A stretch of DNA of 61,413 nt from Candidatus Avelusimicrobium cornigerorum. Lineage in GTDB: Bacteria > Elusimicrobiota > Elusimicrobia > Elusimicrobiales > Elusimicrobiaceae. The stretch's first letter is position 1. Each line of letters begins with the position of its first letter. Both the position numbers and the translations under genes were made by a program. Positions 1 through 6,692 of this stretch are shown piece by piece. The stretch lies in the NCBI GenBank assembly GCA_002309715.1, contig DBXW01000009.1:44061-105473 (forward strand). The letters run 5' to 3'. The notes below the pieces were generated by a model. It was given only the letters and a program-made list of their open reading frames with translations. It was not told the DNA's origin and ran no database searches.

Positions 1-486
1 GGCGGCAGCCGCCGCGATTAACGGTGTAACGCCGTAACTGGACTTATCATTTACGTCGGCCTTTCCGTTTTCCACCAAAAGGCGCAAAATATCCACGTTT
101 CCCTTTTCTCCGGCCACCGTTAGCGGTGTAATACCCGCGTAGTTTTTTTCACTCGCGCTGACGTTAGCATACATCAACGTACGCACGCGATCCACATCTT
201 GAATTTTAATCGCGCGAATCAACGAGGTATCGTACACCAATTTTTTAGTAGCCAAAGCACGGTCGCCAAGTACTTCGCTGGCATAGGCTTTCTTGTCGGC
301 CCCGAATACCGTACCGCGATAAATATCTCCCGGGGTTTGAGTGGCCTGCTCGGTAATGGCGGTCGTGGCGGAGCGAGATTCTTCCATACCAAGCACAAGA
401 CCTTCTTTTTGTTGGGCAACCGCTTGGGACATCGGCAAAGCAATTATCGATAAAGCAAAAACTACAGGTAATTTTGTTGTTTTCAT
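1..486 (-). CDS. Exported ankyrin-repeat protein, 3' part cut by window edge
   Basis: The reading frame starts at 486 and stays open to base 1, so the C-terminus lies outside the window (162 residues visible). The start is fixed by a strong GGAGG site 5 nt before the ATG. Residues 1-25 form a signal peptide with a hydrophobic core and an A-V-A-Q-like cleavage end, so the protein should be exported to the periplasm. From about residue 95 the pattern GITPLTVAGEKG...ILRLLVENG followed by GVTPLIAAAAA is typical of ankyrin repeats, which are protein-binding scaffolds. The partner is not visible. A second ankyrin protein lies at 10368-11090. Family call is firm, function unknown. Confidence 0.85.
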   Translation of the reverse strand, partial: MKTTKLPVVFALSIIALPMSQAVAQQKEGLVLGMEESRSATTAITEQATQTPGDIYRGTVFGADKKAYASEVLGDRALATKKLVYDTSLIRAIKIQDVDRVRTLMYANVSASEKNYAGITPLTVAGEKGNVDILRLLVENGKADVNDKSSYGVTPLIAAAAA

Positions 487-507
487 TATGCCTCCAAATA
501 TATGTAT

Positions 508-537
508 ATTATAGCAATACAAGACGATTTTTTACAA
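508..537 (-). promoter_or_regulatory. Promoter of the exported ankyrin gene
   Basis: On the minus strand a perfect TATAAT (508-513) is preceded by TGC, an extended -10, with a TTGTAA-like -35 at 532-537 (18 nt spacer). The start of transcription would be near 501, giving a leader of about 15 nt that contains the GGAGG site. Confidence 0.65.
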
Positions 538-609
538 AAATTTTACAAAAAAAATATTAAATAATACAAAAAGGTTATTTTTAATAATTATTTTTTTTGA
601 ATTAAAAAC

Positions 610-638
610 TTGCAAAGTTTCTTTACACATTGTATTAT
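610..638 (+). promoter_or_regulatory. Orphan promoter for a candidate small RNA
   Basis: TTGCAA (610-615), 17 nt, TATTAT (633-638) reads toward a stretch with no open reading frame that ends in a terminator hairpin at 712-744. It diverges from the ankyrin promoter at 508-537. Confidence 0.5.
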
Positions 639-644
639 AGATAG

Positions 645-744
645 AAAGGCCGTTAGAATTTTTATTTTATCCGCAGAACCCTTCGATTTACCCCCCGAAC
701 GGTTCTGAAAAAAGAGTTAGGTACATCCCCTAACTCTTTTTTTT
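645..744 (+). ncRNA. Candidate ~100-nt small RNA with two hairpins
   Basis: Transcription from the 610-638 promoter would start near 645. The transcript would contain an imperfect hairpin (CAGAACC at 674-680 with GGTTCTG at 701-707, TTCG with CGAA inside) and end at a rho-independent terminator (712-721 with 729-738, then six T). No start codon with a ribosome site lies between. It does not match the SRP RNA, 6S or tmRNA motifs that I know. The same terminator hairpin, read on the other strand, ends lon. The alternative is that the hairpins are only the lon 3' end and the promoter is fortuitous. Confidence 0.4.
712..744. terminator. Bidirectional terminator (lon and candidate small RNA)
   Basis: A 10-bp stem (712-721 with 729-738) has a T run on the plus strand (739-744) and an A run before it (708-713), so it can end transcription both ways. 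For lon, whose stop is at 769, it lies 25 nt downstream. Confidence 0.8.
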
Positions 745-768
745 CACAACGCTAATTTTCTTTTTGGT

Positions 769-3261
769 TTATCTGTGACGTTTTACCTTTTTTCTTACCG
801 ATTTTTTAACGTTTTTTTTCGTCGGTTTTTTATTTTCGGCAACGTGCTTACTCGTTTTTTTCGCCGTTTTTTTAGCAACCTTTTTACTGTGTTTTTCCGT
901 CGGTTTTTTAGAAGATTTAGCGGAAAATTCTTTCCAACCTTCCAACGCAAGCGGCAACACTTCATCCATGTGTTTAACGGGGACAAGCGTTAATTCTTTG
1001 CGTACGCGCTCGGGGATTTCGGACACGTCTTTGGCGTTAGTGTGCGGATACAAAATTGTCTTCACCCCTTCGCGATAGGCGGCCAAAAATTTCTCTTTAA
1101 TACCACCCACGGGTAGTACGCGCCCGGTAATAGTCACTTCGCCCGTCATAGCCAACTGTTTTTTAACGGGTAGGCCGGTAAGTAAACTCGTCAGAGCGGT
1201 CGTAATAACACTACCGGCGGAAGGGCCGTCTTTAGGCACGGCTCCTTCGGGGAAGTGGATGTGAAAGTCGGTCTTGTCAAAATCTACTTTTCCACCGTAA
1301 CCGCGGCTACGCGCATAAGTCAGTGCGGCGCGAACGGATTCTTTCATCACGTTGCCCAGCATACCGGTTAAAATAAGTTGTCCTTTACCGGGCAGTTTAG
1401 TAGCCTCAATAGAAAGTGTTTCTCCGCCCACACTTGTCCACGCAAGTCCGGTAGCGATGCCAACGCCGTTTTCTTCGGTTGCAAAATTTGCATAACGCGG
1501 CACGCCCAAAAAGTCGTGCAAGTTTTCTTTGGTAACAATCACTTTCTTTTTGCCCTCTACTACCATTTTAGCGGCTTTGCGGCATAGCGAGCCGATTTCG
1601 CGGTCCAAATTACGCACGCCGGCTTCGCGCACATATTCGCGCATCAAAAGAGCCACGGCATCGCGTACGATTTCCAACTGTCCCGGTTTTAAACCGTGCG
1701 CTTTTAATTGTTTAGGCAGCAGATAGTTATTGACGATATCGTGTTTTTCATACTCGGTATATCCGTCAAAATCAATAATTTCCAAACGGTCGCGTAACGT
1801 GGTAGGGATACCGGCAAGCGAATTAGCCGTTGTAATAAACATTACTTTAGAAACGTCAAACGGAACATCCAAAAAATGGTCGGTAAATTCTTTATTTTGC
1901 TCGGGATCCAACAACTCCAAGAGAGCCGCGGCCGGATCGCCGCGCCAGTCCGAACCCATCTTGTCAATTTCGTCTAATAAAAACACCGGGTTTGCACTTT
2001 TTGCCTTACTTAAGCCTTGGATAATACGCCCCGGCATAGAACCGATATACGTGCGGCGGTGGCCGCGAATTTCGCTTTCATCGCGCACGCCGCCCAAACT
2101 CATACGCACAAATTTGCGACCGATCGCCCGTGCAATAGATTTAGCAAGCGACGTTTTACCCACCCCCGGCGCGCCGGCAAAACAAAGTACCGGGCCGCGC
2201 AGGCCGTGGGTGAGTTTGCTAACGGCTAAATATTCCAAAATGCGGGTTTTAGGTTTTTCCAAACCGAAGTGGTCCTCATCCAAAATTTGCTTGGCTTTTT
2301 TGAGATCCAACACATCGGTAGTGGTTTTATTCCAGGGCATATCCAAAAGCCAATCCAAATACGTGCGAGACACCGTTGCTTCCGGTGAAAACGGTGCCAT
2401 TTTAGCCAAACGCTCAATTTCTTTTTCGGCGGCTTCTTTGGCGTGCGGCGGCAAGCCGTTCTTTTTGATTTTGGCGCGCATAGCATCTAATTCTTTTTGG
2501 AAATCATCTTTTTGGCTCAGTTCCTTTTGGATAGCCTTCATCTGCTCGTTGAGATAATATTCTTTTTGGTTTTTCTCAATTTGCGCGCGGACTTTGGAGT
2601 GTATTTTTTCTTCCAACCCCAAAATTTCCACTTCGCTGGTAATAATTTTTAAGATTTTTTCCAGCCGGTCTTTAATATGCACGGCTTCCAAAATTTCTTG
2701 CCGTTGCGGTGTTTTAACCAACATATTGGAAGCAACCGTATCGGCCAGTTTGGATCCATCGCTGATTTGGCGCAAGAACGAAACGCCTTCCACCGCAATC
2801 CGGTGCGACACGCGGGCATAGTGGTCAAACTCGTCTAACACTTTACGCATCAGGGCTTGCACAACGGGAGAGTTATCGTCTTCTTCTTCAATATATTCCA
2901 CGTTAGCAAACCAAGCCCCGGCGGCGCGGTTCAGTTCCAACGAGTGTACGCGCGCACGCACGAGCCCTTGCAGAAAAATTTTCATAGAGCCGTCGGGCAT
3001 TTTTAAATTTTGTGTGATTTGAGCGATTACCCCAAAGTGGTAAATATCTTGTTCGCGCGGATCATCAATTTCCGCATTTTTTTGAGAAACCGCCAAAATA
3101 TACTTTTCCGGCGTACGCAACGCAAGTTCCACCGCGGCCACCGATTTGGGCCGATCCACCGACAAAGGCAAACTCATCCCCGGGAACATTACCACATCCC
3201 GTATGGCTACGGCCGGCACCAAGGTAGGTAAAGAAAGGGTAGTTCGTTTAATTTCTTCCAT
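769..3261 (-). CDS. lon: ATP-dependent protease Lon
   Basis: Lon is a cytosolic hexameric AAA+ serine protease that degrades misfolded and regulatory proteins. The 830 residues show the N-terminal substrate-binding LON domain (about 10-205), a coiled-coil segment, the AAA+ module with Walker A GAPGVGKTS (about 360) and the C-terminal protease domain. The catalytic pair is Ser681 in PSAG and Lys724 in IKEK, the same spacing as in E. coli. A GGAG site lies 8 nt before the ATG. The protein is longer than the usual 780-800 because the last 50 residues are a low-complexity tail made mostly of Lys, with Thr, Ser, Val and Arg. That tail is not part of the core enzyme and could bind nucleic acid. Confidence 0.97.
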   Translation of the reverse strand: MEEIKRTTLSLPTLVPAVAIRDVVMFPGMSLPLSVDRPKSVAAVELALRTPEKYILAVSQKNAEIDDPREQDIYHFGVIAQITQNLKMPDGSMKIFLQGLVRARVHSLELNRAAGAWFANVEYIEEEDDNSPVVQALMRKVLDEFDHYARVSHRIAVEGVSFLRQISDGSKLADTVASNMLVKTPQRQEILEAVHIKDRLEKILKIITSEVEILGLEEKIHSKVRAQIEKNQKEYYLNEQMKAIQKELSQKDDFQKELDAMRAKIKKNGLPPHAKEAAEKEIERLAKMAPFSPEATVSRTYLDWLLDMPWNKTTTDVLDLKKAKQILDEDHFGLEKPKTRILEYLAVSKLTHGLRGPVLCFAGAPGVGKTSLAKSIARAIGRKFVRMSLGGVRDESEIRGHRRTYIGSMPGRIIQGLSKAKSANPVFLLDEIDKMGSDWRGDPAAALLELLDPEQNKEFTDHFLDVPFDVSKVMFITTANSLAGIPTTLRDRLEIIDFDGYTEYEKHDIVNNYLLPKQLKAHGLKPGQLEIVRDAVALLMREYVREAGVRNLDREIGSLCRKAAKMVVEGKKKVIVTKENLHDFLGVPRYANFATEENGVGIATGLAWTSVGGETLSIEATKLPGKGQLILTGMLGNVMKESVRAALTYARSRGYGGKVDFDKTDFHIHFPEGAVPKDGPSAGSVITTALTSLLTGLPVKKQLAMTGEVTITGRVLPVGGIKEKFLAAYREGVKTILYPHTNAKDVSEIPERVRKELTLVPVKHMDEVLPLALEGWKEFSAKSSKKPTEKHSKKVAKKTAKKTSKHVAENKKPTKKNVKKSVRKKVKRHR

Positions 3262-3322
3262 AAAATTCTCCTCAATTATCGCAAGTAACCCAAACGGTTG
3301 GGCTTATTTAAGCGTTTAGAGT

Positions 3323-3351
3323 ATTGTAACAAATTGCGTTAAAATTAGCAA
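3323..3351 (-). promoter_or_regulatory. lon promoter
   Basis: Minus-strand TTGCTA (3346-3351), 17 nt, TACAAT (3323-3328), giving a leader of about 55 nt. No CIRCE-type inverted repeat or other heat-shock operator was seen. Confidence 0.55.
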
Positions 3352-3435
3352 GCATTTTAAAAGATTGCTAATTTTAAATTAGTGGGCGTTATGATACTTT
3401 TTTAAAAAAGTTGTCATTCCCGCAAGGGGCGAGAA

Positions 3436-3464
3436 AATAAAAAAACCCCGGCACCGGGCCGGGG
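3436..3464 (-). terminator. Terminator after the three-pilin cluster
   Basis: GC-rich 7-bp stem 3446-3452 with 3458-3464. Read on the minus strand it is followed by seven T (complement of 3439-3445). It lies about 20 nt after the stop of the last pilin gene. Confidence 0.85.
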
Positions 3465-3483
3465 AAAAAGAGAATAGATTATT

Positions 3484-3972
3484 TTAGTTCACAACAGGGC
3501 AAAGATCGGTATTACCATTTCCGTTAGTCATCCCATATGCTGAACATTGTGTACCGGCAGGAGTAATGCACCGAAAATTTTCGCCATCATACATAAAAAT
3601 TACCCCGGCAACAAAATCTCCTTTTCGGCGGGCCGCACAAACCCAGTTTTGTGTAGCATTTCCACCAGGAGATATTCGATACGTAAAATCATCACTACTG
3701 CACGCAACGATATGGCCATTGTTTGTAGCGGTATTTTTACATTCAAATTGAAAGTCCAAATTGTCAAAACCGAATGAGCCGTCATACGTTGTTTTATCCA
3801 TATTATCCAAAATACGCATTTTGGACTCGTAAATACGTTTGAGCATCGTACGGGCTTCGGACAAGCGAGATTTCTCAATCATTTTTTCATACGCAGGAAC
3901 GGCCATACTCACCAGCACCATCATAATGAGCACCGTAATTAACACTTCAGACAATGTAAACCCTTTCTTCAT
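3484..3972 (-). CDS. Type IV pilin-like protein (third of tandem trio)
   Basis: 162 residues. A short basic leader (MKKG) precedes the prepilin cleavage site G4|F5 with Glu at mature position 5, then a hydrophobic alpha-helix of about 20 residues. This is the class III signal cleaved and N-methylated by prepilin peptidase. The helix (LITVLIMMVLVSMAVPAY) differs from the other pilins here, with SEV in place of IEL, so it may be a minor pilin or pseudopilin. The globular part has four or five Cys and ends CPVVN. Its ATG follows the upstream pilin stop by 9 nt, so it is co-transcribed. No assembly ATPase or secretin lies in the window. Confidence 0.9.
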   Translation of the reverse strand: MKKGFTLSEVLITVLIMMVLVSMAVPAYEKMIEKSRLSEARTMLKRIYESKMRILDNMDKTTYDGSFGFDNLDFQFECKNTATNNGHIVACSSDDFTYRISPGGNATQNWVCAARRKGDFVAGVIFMYDGENFRCITPAGTQCSAYGMTNGNGNTDLCPVVN

Positions 3973-3981
3973 ATATACTCC

Positions 3982-4653
3982 TTAATTAGCACCGCAGGGG
4001 GTATCTGTTGGGTAGCCTAACACCCCAAAATGCACCCCGGCACATTTGGGCTCTAAATCAAACGCTTCGCAAGCGGAAAGGTCGCAATTCGCCGCATCAA
4101 GGGAAGGACATACCCACTCATCTGTTCCCCCCGGTAGGCCCGCCGGTTGGCAAAACAGTTCCATCGTTTCGCGGTCCTGCAAAATATACGTATCTTTGTA
4201 AGGGGTTCTCAATTTCCGCGCCGCCACGTAATAACGTGCGTCCGTTTTCGGTTTGCCGTCTACTTGCCCATCAACTACTATTTGTTGCATCGGGGCTAAT
4301 ATCCGGTAGGCCCAATCACTGCAGTTTAACACCACATCTCCCCCGGCAGAGCCGCCACCCGAAGTACTATTATCGGCATCGGGAACGTCTAAACAACCGG
4401 AAAGGTCCACATCCAACCGGCTAAACGAATATTTCCGCTCCCCTTTGGCGGCAATCAACTTGGCATAACTGCGGTAACCAAACTCGCCTGCCAACCGTTC
4501 GCTGCTATCGTAATAAGCACGCATACGGGCAATCACTTGCGGCACGCGCGCCTTGTCAATCACGCGGCGGTACTGCGGCAACGCTACTGCCGATAGAATA
4601 GCCACTATCAGCACCACCGTCAACATTTCTATAAGTGTAAAACCTTTTTTCAT
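3982..4653 (-). CDS. Type IV pilin-like protein (second of tandem trio)
   Basis: 223 residues with leader MKKG, cleavage G4|F5, Glu at mature +5 and the helix LIEMLTVVLIVAILSAVALPQYRR, all standard for type IV pilins. The globular domain is longer than in its neighbours. It holds a Gly/Ser-rich loop (STSGGGSAGG), and the last 60 residues contain several Cys (CQPAG, CPSLD, CDLSAC, CAG, CGAN), suggesting disulfide-stabilised loops. It is co-directional with pilins on both sides (9 nt to the next, 23 nt from the previous). Whether it is a structural or minor pilin cannot be told. Confidence 0.92.
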   Translation of the reverse strand: MKKGFTLIEMLTVVLIVAILSAVALPQYRRVIDKARVPQVIARMRAYYDSSERLAGEFGYRSYAKLIAAKGERKYSFSRLDVDLSGCLDVPDADNSTSGGGSAGGDVVLNCSDWAYRILAPMQQIVVDGQVDGKPKTDARYYVAARKLRTPYKDTYILQDRETMELFCQPAGLPGGTDEWVCPSLDAANCDLSACEAFDLEPKCAGVHFGVLGYPTDTPCGAN

Positions 4654-4676
4654 TTACGCTCCGTTGCTGTAAGAGT

Positions 4677-5291
4677 TTATTTCGTCGCGTTTGCAATATC
4701 GTTATGAACAGCATTGATATTCTCGAGCATAACTCTCATTTTTAGTCCGAGCACATCACAAATTTCAGAAGGTGTGTCCTCGTTCGGGTTGTCGCTATGT
4801 GCACGGCCGCACAAAAAGGCGGTTCCACCCATTAAATAGACGACAGATCCGGCATACCGGCCGCGCCTAAATGTAGCCTTTACACTGGTAGGATTAATCG
4901 GCCACCAGTCTTGAGCCAGACCTATTTCATCGGGGAAGATACGATATGTAAAATTTTTGGTTTGCCATTCGTGTTGGTTGGTATCACTTTGCTTGCCTTT
5001 CATAGAGATGTCCAACGCATTAAAAGAAACCTCATCTTTCCAGACAGGTTGAGGGATGTTGCTTAGGATATGGCCATCCTCATCAAACCAAGATCTCTCA
5101 CCAAAATTTTTATTATTTTCTTTGGCCCAGCGAAGTAATGATTCCCGTATGGCCGGCATCATAGAATATGCTTCCGCCACGCGGGAACGCTCCAAACTTT
5201 TACGGTACTGCGGCACGGCAATAGCCGTTAAAATACCGATAATTAACACAACCGCTAATAATTCTATTAGTGTGAATCCTTTGCTTTTCAT
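4677..5291 (-). CDS. Type IV pilin-like protein (first of tandem trio)
   Basis: The best start is the ATG at 5291 (204 residues, MKSKGFTLIELL). A start four codons upstream at 5303 is possible, but the ribosome site GGGAGAG falls inside that longer version. Cleavage G5|F6, Glu +5 and the helix AVVLIIGILTAIAVPQYRKSLERSR are canonical. The C-terminal domain has two visible Cys near CGRAHS and EICDVLG. It is the first gene of the three-pilin operon, transcribed from an extended -10 at 5329-5337. The divergent neighbour is the FKBP gene. Confidence 0.92.
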   Translation of the reverse strand: MKSKGFTLIELLAVVLIIGILTAIAVPQYRKSLERSRVAEAYSMMPAIRESLLRWAKENNKNFGERSWFDEDGHILSNIPQPVWKDEVSFNALDISMKGKQSDTNQHEWQTKNFTYRIFPDEIGLAQDWWPINPTSVKATFRRGRYAGSVVYLMGGTAFLCGRAHSDNPNEDTPSEICDVLGLKMRVMLENINAVHNDIANATK

Positions 5292-5328
5292 ACACTCTCC
5301 CATTTGTATAGTTACAACTGACTTTATT

Positions 5329-5337
5329 ATTATAGCA
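5329..5337 (-). promoter_or_regulatory. Extended -10 promoter of the pilin trio
   Basis: Minus-strand TGCTATAAT, with TATAAT at 5329-5334. The -35 region is only A/T rich. The leader would be about 30 nt. Confidence 0.5.
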
Positions 5338-5385
5338 CAATTAAAAGTAATTTTTTAAATCGTCAAAAAAATGTGTAAAAATTGT

Positions 5386-5391
5386 TATAAT
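5386..5391 (+). promoter_or_regulatory. -10 box of the FKBP gene
   Basis: Perfect TATAAT at 5386-5391, about 28 nt before an AAGGAG ribosome site and 34 nt before the ATG. No convincing -35 was found. Confidence 0.5.
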
Positions 5392-5425
5392 ATACCGTCG
5401 CCCCACAACGGGCCAAGGAGAAATT

Positions 5426-5842
5426 ATGATTAAAGAAGGATCTAAAGTAAAATTTGATTACACCCTAACGGTAGACGGAAAAGTAGCCGATACATCGTCG
5501 GGGCGCGGCCCGCTGGAGTACACGCACGGAGCCGGACACATTATCCCGGGCTTGGAAAAAGAACTGACCGGGATGAAAGTAGGCGATAAGAAAACCGTTA
5601 AAGTCGCTCCGGAAGAAGGCTATGGCAAAGTACAAGAAGAAGCCATCCGCCGCGTACCGAAAACAGCCGTCGGCGGCGTGGAAAATTTAAAAGTAGGCGA
5701 TATGGTGGGTGCCAGTAATGCCGGACACACTTTCCGGGCTGTAGTTAAAGAAATTACCGACAGCGAAGTAGTGTTGGACTTTAACCACCCGCTCGCCGGC
5801 AAAGAACTTACCTTTGATGTGGAAATTAAAGAAATCAATTAG
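5426..5842 (+). CDS. FKBP-type peptidyl-prolyl isomerase, SlyD-like
   Basis: 138 residues matching the short SlyD/FkpB family: an FKBP half with the active-site stretch GHIIPGLEKELTGM (about 38-51), an inserted IF (chaperone flap) domain from about 65 to 120, and the FKBP strand LDFNHPLAGKELTFDVEI returning at the end. It catalyses cis-trans isomerisation of X-Pro bonds and helps folding in the cytosol, since there is no signal peptide. The His/Cys-rich metal-binding tail of E. coli SlyD is absent. An AAGGAG site lies 5 nt before the ATG. Monocistronic, ended by the hairpin at 5862-5901. Confidence 0.92.
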   Translation: MIKEGSKVKFDYTLTVDGKVADTSSGRGPLEYTHGAGHIIPGLEKELTGMKVGDKKTVKVAPEEGYGKVQEEAIRRVPKTAVGGVENLKVGDMVGASNAGHTFRAVVKEITDSEVVLDFNHPLAGKELTFDVEIKEIN

Positions 5843-5861
5843 TTAATAAAATAAACGGAAA

Positions 5862-5901
5862 GTATCATCCCTGTTCTTGCTAGCGGGGATGATATTTTTT
5901 T
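5862..5901 (+). terminator. Terminator of the FKBP gene
   Basis: 8-bp stem 5864-5871 with 5886-5893 followed by ATTTTTTT. Confidence 0.8.
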
Positions 5902-5916
5902 ATGTCATTATTAAAC

Positions 5917-5953
5917 AAAGTCATTCCCGCAGGTCGTTGGCGGGAATGACTTT
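5917..5953. repeat. Perfect 14-bp inverted repeat, REP-like
   Basis: AAAGTCATTCCCGC (5917-5930) and its exact complement (5940-5953) enclose a 9-nt loop. It lies between two terminators, and neither strand has a clean T run after it. A single arm with the same core, GTCATTCCCGC, occurs at 3413-3423. It resembles REP/PU palindromes; two occurrences are too few to prove a family. Confidence 0.6.
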
Positions 5954-5977
5954 ATGTTATAACAGCGTTAGTACATT

Positions 5978-6009
5978 AAAAAACCCCCAGTTTAGGCCGG
6001 GGGTTTTTT
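5978..6009. terminator. Terminator of the pilin at 6027, symmetric
   Basis: Five-bp GC stem (5984-5988 with 5999-6003) flanked by six A and six T, so it can work on both strands. It lies 18 nt after the pilin stop. Confidence 0.85.
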
Positions 6010-6026
6010 GTAAAGCAAGTTCTTGA

Positions 6027-6500
6027 TTATTGGTAGTATGTATCGCTTTCTCCAATAGCCTTTACCCCTAAATCAAAAAAGAAATCTGTGCAAGTGCCGC
6101 TTGCACACTCCCAAACCGTAGAACCCGCATCAACCCCTGTAAAAGTTTCGCCGGGATTTTTTACATAAATGCGTCTGGCCGTAAAAGAAGTACCTTTTCT
6201 AGGAGTCACCGTTACCCCACAATTGCGAGAACCAAGATCATCGTTGTCAATCGCAAAGGTCCAATCTTTCCCGTTCGGGCTTACTTTAATATCCAAGTCA
6301 CTAAGGTCAGAAGGGCAACGGCGGTACGTGGCCACGTAAATGGCCGCAGCGTCTAAAACCGTTTTGGTGGTGGTCATAGCCTCGGCGGCGCGGGCACGCG
6401 AAACGCTCTTCTCGTACTGCGGCAATGCTACCGCCGATAAAATACCGATAATTAACACAACTACTAACAACTCAATAAGTGTAAAGCCTTGTTTACTCAT
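6027..6500 (-). CDS. Type IV pilin-like protein
   Basis: 157 residues. Leader MSKQG, cleavage G5|F6, Glu +5 and the helix LIELLVVVLIIGILSAVALPQYEKSVSRARAAEA are canonical for type IV pilins. The globular part is small, with Cys near residues 59, 94, 131 and 136 (CPSDL, NCGV, ECASGTCTD) that could make two disulfides, including the usual C-terminal loop. It is monocistronic and divergent from nifJ. Its 3' end faces the FKBP gene across a terminator region. Confidence 0.93.
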   Translation of the reverse strand: MSKQGFTLIELLVVVLIIGILSAVALPQYEKSVSRARAAEAMTTTKTVLDAAAIYVATYRRCPSDLSDLDIKVSPNGKDWTFAIDNDDLGSRNCGVTVTPRKGTSFTARRIYVKNPGETFTGVDAGSTVWECASGTCTDFFFDLGVKAIGESDTYYQ

Positions 6501-6530
6501 ACTAGGCCTCCTTGTTTAATCTACCTTAAT

Positions 6531-6539
6531 AGTATAACA
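6531..6539 (-). promoter_or_regulatory. Promoter of the pilin at 6027
   Basis: Minus-strand TGTTATACT, an extended -10 with TATACT at 6531-6536. It is followed by a leader of about 25 nt that contains AAGGAGG. Confidence 0.5.
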
Positions 6540-6583
6540 AAAAAAATTCCAAAAAACTGTTTTATTTTTTGTAATTCCTTTGT

Positions 6584-6613
6584 TTGCCAAAGACCTTCCT
6601 AAAATTCTATAAT
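6584..6613 (+). promoter_or_regulatory. nifJ promoter
   Basis: TTGCCA (6584-6589), 18 nt, TATAAT (6608-6613). The leader is about 70 nt long and has a GC-rich segment (6633-6662) before the AAGGAG site. I saw no operator. Confidence 0.6.
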
Positions 6614-6692
6614 AGGTATAAGGTTTTGTTCTGCCGGTGTTTTCCGCACCGCCCAACAGCCGTTTTTAATTTAAACAAGGAGACTTTCCAGT

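Noticed and set aside
1730..2557. 275-residue plus-strand frame inside lon
   Set aside because: Antisense shadow of a certain gene; no ribosome site and implausible composition.
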